NCBI RefSeq assembly: GCF_000379465.1 | Contig: NZ_KB905381.1 | Location: forward strand, 186,001-250,000 | Reading direction: 5' to 3' | DNA length: 64,000 bases | Source of the DNA: Sciscionella marina DSM 45152 | GTDB taxonomy: Bacteria; Actinomycetota; Actinomycetes; Mycobacteriales; Pseudonocardiaceae | Shown: positions 57,754 to 64,000 of the stretch, piece after piece | Layout: the number at the start of each line of letters is the position of its first letter | How positions within the stretch are numbered: the first letter of the stretch is position 1 | The notes under the pieces: generated by a model | Database searches by the model: none | What the model saw: the letters and a program-made list of their open reading frames with translations, nothing else | What the model was told of the DNA's origin: nothing | Translations under genes and position numbers: made by a program

Positions 57754-59808
57754 ATGACCCTGCACGTGGGAATCGACGTGGGCGGCACGTTCACCGACGC
57801 CGTCGCCATTCACGATGGCCATGCCGTGCGCGGCAAGGCTTTCTCGACACCGGATGTCACCAGCGGCATCCTCGATGCGCTCGCCGTCCTCGAGGACCGG
57901 CTCGGCGATGGCGGAGACGAGTTCTACTCGCGCATCGACCGGTTCGTGCTCGGGAACACGATCGTCACCAATGCCGTGGACGAACAGAAGTACGCGGGTG
58001 TGGGTCTGCTGACCACACAGGGATTCCGGGACACCTTGCGCATCGCCCGGTCCGCACGGGACGAGGAACGCGATCCGCATCGCATGGCGCCGCCGCCGGA
58101 GATCATCGACCGCAACCGCATCGTCGAAGTCGCCGAACGCATCGATTCCCGTGGCGAGGTCCTGGTGCCGCTGACCGCCGAGGCTCTGGAACAGGCCGTG
58201 CGGCGGGTGCTCGAAGCGGGCGCCGAATCGCTGGCGGTCTGTCTGCTGTGGTCGTTCCGCAATCCCCAGCACGAGCAGGAGATCGGCAAGTACCTCGAAA
58301 CCCATCACCCCGATTTGCCGTACACGCTCTCCAGCGCGCTGACCCCGGTGTACCGGGAGTACGAGCGGATGGTGACCACCACGCTCGACGCGGCGGTCAA
58401 GCCGATCGTGGCGCGGCACTTCGACCAGCTCGCCGCCGAGCTCGCCGGGCGCGGGCTGCGCACCCGGGTGCAGATCATGCAGGTGCACGGTGGGTTCCTC
58501 TCGGTGGAGGAAACCAGCAAGGCGCCCATCGCGATGTTCAACTCCGGCCCGGTCGGCGGGGTGACCGGTGCCCGGCTGCTCGGCCAGCGGTTGGGGCGTT
58601 CGCGCGTGCTCACCGCGGACATGGGCGGGACGAGCCTGGACGCGGCCGCGATCATCGACGACGAGTTCCGGGTGTTGCCCCGCGCCGAGATCGGCGGCCT
58701 GCCCACCAGTCTCACCGCTGTGGACATCGAGACGATCGGTGCCGGAGGGGGCAGTCTGGCCTGGATCGACGGGCGCGGGGTGATGCGCGTCGGACCGCAC
58801 AGTGCCGGTTCGGTGCCCGGACCCGCCTGTTACGGCAAGGGCGGGGAGCGTCCCGCCGTCACCGATGCCGCGCTGGTGCTCGGTCTGCTCAATCCCGACT
58901 ACTACCTCGGCGGCACCGTCACCCTCTCCGAAACCGAGGCGCGCCGGGCGGTGCATCGTCATCTCGCCGAGCCGCTGGGCACCGACACCGATGCGGCCGC
59001 GCACGGGGTATACCGGCTCGCCGTCTCGCAGATGGCCAACGCGGTCCGCAAGATCACCGTCAACCGGGGACACGATCCCCGAGAGTTCACGCTGATCGGA
59101 TTCGGCGGGGCCTGCGGGCTGTTCGCGGCGGCGATCGCGGCCGAGATCGGGGTGGCCGAGGTCGTGATCCCGCGCAACGCCGCGGTGTTCTCCGCCTACG
59201 GGCTGATGCACGCCGATTCGGTGTTCTCCGCGGTGCAGACCACCCCGTGGACGTTCGCGGAACCGGCGGCGCAGCTGGAGAAGGAATTCGCCGCCCTCGA
59301 GGCCCGCGCGCAGGAGTGGTTCGAGACCGAGGGAGTTCCCGGCGAACGGCGTGAGCTCTACCGCGAGGCGGACATGAAGTTCCTCGGCCAGATCTTCGAG
59401 GTCACCACGCGGTTGCCGAGCAAGAGCTTCGGCGATGCGGACAAGGACCTGTTGCGCCGGCGGTTCATCGAGGATTACGAGGCCGAGTTCGGTGCGGGCA
59501 CCGCGTGGACCGAGGCCGAGATCCTGCTGGTCAACTCGCGGGTCAAGGCGATCGGGCGCACCGAGGCGCAGCAGATCACCGACAACGGCGGCACGGACGA
59601 ACGGCACAGCGTCGAACGGCGGGACTGCGTCGATCCCGCGAGCGGGCAACGGCGCGTGATCGAGGTGCATCGCGGGTTCGGCGCACTGGGGAAGGCAGCG
59701 GGTCCCTGTTTACTCGAGGAGCCCGACACCACCGTGTACGTGCCCGCGGGGGCGGTCGTGGAAGTGGTCGACGGCGGGCATTTCTCCATCACATTGAATG
59801 CCGTCTGA
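57754..59808 (+). CDS. Hydantoinase/oxoprolinase subunit A (HyuA, acetone carboxylase beta-like)
   Basis: A 684-residue protein from ATG 57754 with AAAGGAG upstream. The N-terminal ASKHA-type ATP-binding motif VGIDVGGTFTDAVAI, the LTTQGFRDTLRIAR segment, LTADMGGTSLDAAAI and the GGGS motif (IGAGGGSLAWID) mark the N-methylhydantoinase A/oxoprolinase/acetone carboxylase beta family. Members use ATP to phosphorylate a carbonyl or enolate before hydrolysis or carboxylation. It pairs with the HyuB gene 31 bases downstream. The substrate is unknown. Confidence 0.86.
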   Translation: MTLHVGIDVGGTFTDAVAIHDGHAVRGKAFSTPDVTSGILDALAVLEDRLGDGGDEFYSRIDRFVLGNTIVTNAVDEQKYAGVGLLTTQGFRDTLRIARSARDEERDPHRMAPPPEIIDRNRIVEVAERIDSRGEVLVPLTAEALEQAVRRVLEAGAESLAVCLLWSFRNPQHEQEIGKYLETHHPDLPYTLSSALTPVYREYERMVTTTLDAAVKPIVARHFDQLAAELAGRGLRTRVQIMQVHGGFLSVEETSKAPIAMFNSGPVGGVTGARLLGQRLGRSRVLTADMGGTSLDAAAIIDDEFRVLPRAEIGGLPTSLTAVDIETIGAGGGSLAWIDGRGVMRVGPHSAGSVPGPACYGKGGERPAVTDAALVLGLLNPDYYLGGTVTLSETEARRAVHRHLAEPLGTDTDAAAHGVYRLAVSQMANAVRKITVNRGHDPREFTLIGFGGACGLFAAAIAAEIGVAEVVIPRNAAVFSAYGLMHADSVFSAVQTTPWTFAEPAAQLEKEFAALEARAQEWFETEGVPGERRELYREADMKFLGQIFEVTTRLPSKSFGDADKDLLRRRFIEDYEAEFGAGTAWTEAEILLVNSRVKAIGRTEAQQITDNGGTDERHSVERRDCVDPASGQRRVIEVHRGFGALGKAAGPCLLEEPDTTVYVPAGAVVEVVDGGHFSITLNAV

Positions 59809-59839
59809 CCCCCGCCCCACTGCCAGCAAGGAGAGCCCC

Positions 59840-61993
59840 ATGACCACGAACTCCTCTTATGTCCCCGCCGGATACGACCCGGTCACGCTCGAAGTGCTCC
59901 GGATGCGCCTGGACTCCATCGTCGAGGAGATGGGCAGCGCGATGATCCGGTCCTCGGGATCACCGGTGATCACCGAATCCGGCGACTTCAACACGGCCCT
60001 GTTCGACCCCGAAGGGAAGATCTACTCCTATTCGGACTTCGTGCAGTTCCACATCGGATCCGGCAGCGTCGCAGTGCAGAACCTGGTCGCCGAGATCGCG
60101 GGGGAGCCGCTGTACCCCGGTGACGCGTTCATCTGCAACGATCCGCACACCGCCGGTTCGGCGCATCCACCGGACACCAACGTGATCTCGCCGATCTTCT
60201 ACGGCGAGGAACTCATCGGCTGGGCCCAGTCGCAGGCCCACCTCGTCGATGTCGGCGGGATGACCCCCGGCGGGTTCGCTCCGGGCGCCTACGACTGCTA
60301 CAGCGAGGCACTGCGTCTCCCGCCGGGGGTGAAGGTGTTCGAGCGCGGCAAGCCCGTCGAATGGGTCCGCCGCGTGCTGCTGAACAATGTGCGCGTCCCC
60401 ACGTTGTTCTGGAACGATGTGCGCAGCCTGGTGGCCAGCAACAACACCGGGATCCGCCGGTTGTGCGGCACGGTCGAGGAATTCGGGCTCGAACAGTTCC
60501 GCGATCACACCCGGGTCAACTTCGAGATCGCCGAGCGCGTGGTGCGGGAGCGGATCGCACTGCTGGCCGACGGCGTCTACACCGCCGATGAGTGGACCGA
60601 GCACAACGGCCACGTCAACGAGCTCTACCGGGTGCACTGCACGATGACGAAATCCGGTGACCAGGTCACGATGGACTTCACCGGGTCCAGCCCGCAGACC
60701 GACGGGTTCATCAACCTCAGTTACGGCACCCTGATCGGCAGTGTGGCCAGTGCGCTGGTCCCGATCCTGGCCTGGGATGTGCCGTTCAACGAGGGCGTCA
60801 TGACGGCGTGCACGGTACTCGCCGAACGCGGTTCCCTGGTCAATCCCGAACCACCGGCCCCGATCAGCAACGGGCACCTCACCACCGGGGCCAGGGTCAG
60901 CCGCCTGGTCACCAAGCTGCTCAACGAGGCGGCCCGCACCAGTGACAGCGAACTGATACGTGCGCGAACCCAAGGCGTGTGGGCGGATTCCTGGACCGGC
61001 GGCATCTCCGCGGGAACCCGGGACGACGGCGAGTACTTCGTACTGTTCAATATGGACGGTGGCGGAATGGGCACCGGGGCGCAGCCGGTGGCCGATGGGC
61101 TCGACTGCGGCGGGATGATGACCCAGGTCAACAATGCGCTGCCGGATGTCGAAATGAACGAGATGCTGTATCCGGTGCTGTATCTGTGGAAGCGGCTCAA
61201 CACCGCCAGTGTCGGGCACGGTGCCCACCGCGGCGGGCACGGCCACGAGTTCGCCTGGACCCTGCATGGAGCCGGCGAGGTCACCCAGACCGTATTCGCG
61301 CCCAACGCGCAGGTGGTCGCGGACGGATTCGGTGGCGGATACTCCGGCGGTGGCAGCGGACACGCGGTCTGGCGGGCGAGCAATGTCAACCGGCTGATCG
61401 ACGAAGGGATCGTGCCGACCGAGCACGCTCTGCACAGCGCGGACCGGGAACTGCTGGAGATCAACCAGCAGGGGATCGCGATCGGCGCCGAGGATGTGTT
61501 CGTACAGTGGGTCGCCGGGGGCGGCGGTTACGGTGATCCGCTGTTGCGCGAACCGGCCTTGGTCGCCAGGGATGTCGCAGACGGATACGTGACCGAATCC
61601 GCCGCGGTCGACGTGTACGGCGTCGAACTGGCCGACGGCGCCGTGGACGGCGCGGCGACCGAACGGCGGCGGGCCGCACTGCGCGCCGAACGGCTCGGCG
61701 GGCAGCCGACGCGACCGGTCGAGGCCGGGGCGAAGGCGGACAGCTCGGCGCCGCGCCGGGACACGCAGGGGTGGTACTGCCCGGCGAGCGGGGCACGATT
61801 GAGTACCGGGGAGGATTGGCGGGCCGATGTGCTCACCCGCACCAGTATCGCCGCGCAGCGCCTCGGCGAACTCGGGGTCCGGGTGCGGACACGGGAAAGC
61901 GAACCCGCGGTACTGCTCGAGGAACTGATCAGCCCGAGCTGCGGAACCCTGCTGGAAACCCGGATCCGGGTGGCCGAAGGGGAAGCGCGATGA
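59840..61993 (+). CDS. Hydantoinase subunit B fused to an acetone-carboxylase-gamma-like tail
   Basis: A 717-residue protein from ATG 59840 behind AAGGAGAG. Residues 1-600 are HyuB (acetone carboxylase alpha-like): GSAMIRSSGSPVITESGDFN, ICNDPHTAGSAHPPD, SNNTGIRRLCGTVEEFGL and VAGGGGYGDPLLREP. After a linker rich in Ala and Arg, residues about 641-717 resemble the small gamma subunit of acetone/acetophenone carboxylases, with GWYCPASGARL and SPSCGTLLETRI in place of the usual Cys pairs. Such a subunit is normally a separate protein. Together with HyuA it suggests an ATP-dependent carboxylase or lactone/lactam hydrolase. Its stop overlaps the next start. Confidence 0.82.
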   Translation: MTTNSSYVPAGYDPVTLEVLRMRLDSIVEEMGSAMIRSSGSPVITESGDFNTALFDPEGKIYSYSDFVQFHIGSGSVAVQNLVAEIAGEPLYPGDAFICNDPHTAGSAHPPDTNVISPIFYGEELIGWAQSQAHLVDVGGMTPGGFAPGAYDCYSEALRLPPGVKVFERGKPVEWVRRVLLNNVRVPTLFWNDVRSLVASNNTGIRRLCGTVEEFGLEQFRDHTRVNFEIAERVVRERIALLADGVYTADEWTEHNGHVNELYRVHCTMTKSGDQVTMDFTGSSPQTDGFINLSYGTLIGSVASALVPILAWDVPFNEGVMTACTVLAERGSLVNPEPPAPISNGHLTTGARVSRLVTKLLNEAARTSDSELIRARTQGVWADSWTGGISAGTRDDGEYFVLFNMDGGGMGTGAQPVADGLDCGGMMTQVNNALPDVEMNEMLYPVLYLWKRLNTASVGHGAHRGGHGHEFAWTLHGAGEVTQTVFAPNAQVVADGFGGGYSGGGSGHAVWRASNVNRLIDEGIVPTEHALHSADRELLEINQQGIAIGAEDVFVQWVAGGGGYGDPLLREPALVARDVADGYVTESAAVDVYGVELADGAVDGAATERRRAALRAERLGGQPTRPVEAGAKADSSAPRRDTQGWYCPASGARLSTGEDWRADVLTRTSIAAQRLGELGVRVRTRESEPAVLLEELISPSCGTLLETRIRVAEGEAR

Positions 61994-63222
61994 GCCCGGC
62001 CGCGAGCGAAGGTGCAAGGGGACCGCTGGCCGGGGTCGTCGTCCTGGACATCACCCGGGTCGTCGCCGGTCCGTTCTGCTCCATGATGCTGGCCGATCTC
62101 GGCGCGACCGTCATCAAGATCGAACGTCCTGCCGAGCCGGACTATGCGCGGGATTTCCCACCGTTCCTGGAATCCGCGGACGGCGACCGGTTCAGCGCGT
62201 TCTTCGCCCAGTACAACCGCAACAAGCTCGGGCTCACCCTGGATCTCGGCGCACCGCGCGGCAAGGAGCTCCTGCGCACCCTCGTGGAACGGGCGGATGT
62301 GCTGGTGGAGAACTTCCGGCCGGGCACCATGGACAAGCTCGGTCTCGGCCATGCCGAACTGCAGAAGGTCAACCCGCGGCTGGTGTACACCGCGATCTCC
62401 GGATTCGGGCAGACCGGCCCGTACCGGCGCCGCCCGGCCTTCGACAACACCGCGCAGGCAGCGGGCGGGCTCTGGTCGATGAACGGGAACCCGGGCGAGG
62501 CGCCGATGCGGGTGGGCACCATCATCGGGGACCTCGCGGCGACCATGTACGCCGTGATCGGCACCCTGGCAGCACTCCGGCACGCCGAACGCACCGGAGA
62601 GGGCCAGCTGGTCGACGTCGCCCAGCAGGATTCGGTGCTGTCGCTGACCGAGAGCGCCGTCGTCTCCTACACGGTGGACGGCACGGTCGCCGAACCCCTC
62701 GGCAACGCGCATCCGTTCGTCCGGCCCTACGAGCTGTACCCCTGCAAGGACGGATACGTTTTCTTCGGCGGTTATACGGACAAGTTCTGGCGGCTCACCG
62801 CGGCCATGTTCGGCGAGCCCGAGGTCACCGAGGACCCCGAGATCGACACGATGGCCAAACGGTTCGATCCGGAGATCTACGAACGCCGGGTCCGGCCACT
62901 GCTGCACCGGTGGATGGCCGGGAGAACCCGGGCAGAACTGGAAGAGCTTGCCGGAGAACAGGTTCCGCTCACCGCGATCAAGGACATCGGGGATGTGGTC
63001 AACGATCCGCACATCCAGGCACGGGACATGATCGTGGACGTGGAATACCCGGGGTTCGGCACGCTCGAGATGTTCGGCCAGCCGGTGCATCTCGGTGCCA
63101 CACCGGCGAATCCGCGCGGGCTCGCGCCCACGGTCGGCGAACACACCGATCTGCTGTTGCGCAGTATGGCGGGGCTGGGCGAGGACGAGATCACGGCGCT
63201 GCGCGGATCGGGAGTGGTGTGA
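61990..63222 (+). CDS. Class III (CaiB/BaiF, Frc-like) CoA-transferase
   Basis: A 410-residue CoA-transferase from ATG 61990, which overlaps the HyuB stop. The family pattern is VLDITRVVAGPFCSMMLADL, LGATVIKIERPAEPDYARDF, VENFRPGTMDKLGL and the catalytic Asp in VDVAQQDSVLSLTES, aligned with formyl-CoA transferase Asp169. It moves CoA between carboxylic acids, probably to activate the acid made by HyuAB for the enoyl-CoA hydratase downstream. Glycine-rich GHxx loop segment GYVFFGGYTDKF is also typical. Confidence 0.86.
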   Translation: MSPAASEGARGPLAGVVVLDITRVVAGPFCSMMLADLGATVIKIERPAEPDYARDFPPFLESADGDRFSAFFAQYNRNKLGLTLDLGAPRGKELLRTLVERADVLVENFRPGTMDKLGLGHAELQKVNPRLVYTAISGFGQTGPYRRRPAFDNTAQAAGGLWSMNGNPGEAPMRVGTIIGDLAATMYAVIGTLAALRHAERTGEGQLVDVAQQDSVLSLTESAVVSYTVDGTVAEPLGNAHPFVRPYELYPCKDGYVFFGGYTDKFWRLTAAMFGEPEVTEDPEIDTMAKRFDPEIYERRVRPLLHRWMAGRTRAELEELAGEQVPLTAIKDIGDVVNDPHIQARDMIVDVEYPGFGTLEMFGQPVHLGATPANPRGLAPTVGEHTDLLLRSMAGLGEDEITALRGSGVV

Positions 63223-64000
63223 ATGAGCATCAGCCTGGAACGCGAGGGTTCCGTCGGGATCATCCGCTTCGACCGGCCGGACAAGCTCAACGCACTGTCC
63301 CTGGCGATGTACGAGGAACTGGCCGCGGCGTTCGCCGAGGTGCGCGAGGATCAGGCCATCGCGGCGGCGGTGCTGACCGGACGCGGCGATCGCGCGTTCT
63401 GCGTCGGCGCGGACCTCGGTGAGTCCATCCCGGCCCTGGCCGAGGGGCGGTTCGACATCTCGCACTGGGACGGCGCGCACCAGAAGCACACCGAGCTGTA
63501 CAAGCCGGTCATCGGTGCGGTGAACGGGCTGTGCCTGGGCGGCGGTTTCGAGATCCTGCTCTCCTGCGATCTGCGGATCGCTTGTGAGCACGCCGAATTC
63601 CAGCTTCCCGAACCCGCCGTCGGAGTGGTTCCGGCGGGTGGCACCCTGGTGCGGCTCACCCGCCAGATCCCCTACGCCTGGGCCATGCGACTGCTGCTGC
63701 TCGCCGAACGCATCGGCGCGCGCGAAGCACTCGGCTACGGTCTGCTGAACGAGGTGGTTCCCGCCGAGGAACTGCTGGCGACCGCCATCGCCTGGGCCGA
63801 ACGTCTCGCCGGGCTGAGCGGAACAGCGCTGGCCACCATCAAGGAATCGGTGCTGCGGCTGGCGAATCTGCCACCGGAGGAGGCGTTCCACAGCGAAGCG
63901 CGGTACGGGCAGCGCGCGTTCACGTCCCCGGACGCCGTCGAAGGGCTCGCGGCGTTCCGGGAAAAACGTGCGCCGGTGTTCCCCTCGCGCGGAGAGCCGC
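63223..64000 (+). CDS. Enoyl-CoA hydratase/isomerase family protein (3' end cut by window)
   Basis: The frame is open to the window edge; 259 residues are visible, almost the full usual length. The crotonase motifs are all present: DRPDKLNALSLAMYEEL, the oxyanion-hole segment RAFCVGADLGES, and NGLCLGGGFEILLSCDLRIA followed by LPEPAVGVVPAGG. The two Glu residues of hydratases can be placed at GGFE and LPEP. It starts directly after the CoA-transferase stop. 3-Methylglutaconyl-CoA hydratase would suit the HMG-CoA reductase neighbour, but the sequence alone does not distinguish members. Confidence 0.85.
   Translation, partial: MSISLEREGSVGIIRFDRPDKLNALSLAMYEELAAAFAEVREDQAIAAAVLTGRGDRAFCVGADLGESIPALAEGRFDISHWDGAHQKHTELYKPVIGAVNGLCLGGGFEILLSCDLRIACEHAEFQLPEPAVGVVPAGGTLVRLTRQIPYAWAMRLLLLAERIGAREALGYGLLNEVVPAEELLATAIAWAERLAGLSGTALATIKESVLRLANLPPEEAFHSEARYGQRAFTSPDAVEGLAAFREKRAPVFPSRGEP

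Overview
The window is high-GC DNA (roughly two-thirds G+C) with GTG and TTG starts, 4-base start/stop overlaps, few U-tracts after hairpins, an IdeR/DtxR-type iron box, an LLM-family flavoenzyme and many FCD, TetR and PucR regulators. This points to an actinomycete, probably of the Mycobacteriales/Pseudonocardiales type, with a large accessory catabolic region. I saw no tRNA, rRNA, CRISPR array, insertion sequence or integrase. The first and last genes are cut by the window edges. No gap between genes exceeds 300 bases.

Region 1 (1-7132) is the edge of an iron/siderophore locus. It holds a YncE-like propeller protein, a siderophore-binding lipoprotein and isochorismate synthase, translationally coupled. 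A MerR-type regulator follows, divergent from a pair of TMD-NBD ABC transporters across a near-perfect iron box. Region 2 (7348-12923) has a ProC-like reductase, a small cupin and a three-subunit molybdenum aldehyde oxidoreductase (YagTSR type) opposite a TetR regulator, with two mirrored operator candidates between them.

Region 3 (13094-35559) looks like one large aromatic-compound regulon. An eight-gene operon (14703-22804) encodes an HpaB-type hydroxylase, a LigJ-type hydratase, a LigB-type extradiol dioxygenase, three tandem RraA/LigK-fold proteins, a flavin reductase fused to an FCD domain, and a class A flavin monooxygenase. Around it lie two aldehyde dehydrogenases, a PucR regulator, a ThDP decarboxylase-like enzyme, a GntR regulator and a HisC-like aminotransferase. 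An ABC importer, an amidohydrolase, an unknown 96-residue protein and a Rieske ferredoxin follow. Two families of repeated intergenic sites tie these units together. The gene set fits an amino acid -> 2-oxoacid -> aldehyde -> benzoate route feeding a gallate-like meta-cleavage pathway (inference).

Region 4 (35624-44334) is mixed: a POT transporter, a YtcJ-like amidohydrolase, a P450, a GH25 lysozyme, an alkylglycerone-phosphate-synthase-like flavoprotein coupled to an unknown protein, and a TetR regulator. A C-terminal scrap of an Old Yellow Enzyme gene lies at 44347.

Region 5 (44507-54361) is a two-armed unit around a GntR/FCD regulator. The left arm has an LLM monooxygenase, a nitrilase-family hydrolase, a DUF2848 protein, a cupin and an MFS transporter. 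The right arm has a CoxLMS-like molybdenum hydroxylase and a CoxG-like protein. The same GAATTC-centred palindrome lies on both sides of the regulator gene; N-heterocycle catabolism is the most economical guess. Region 6 (54434-64000) has a GAF-PucR regulator followed by degradative HMG-CoA reductase, HyuA, a HyuB fused to an acetone-carboxylase-gamma-like tail, a class III CoA-transferase and an enoyl-CoA hydratase, which suggests catabolism of a mevalonate- or lactone-like branched acid (inference).
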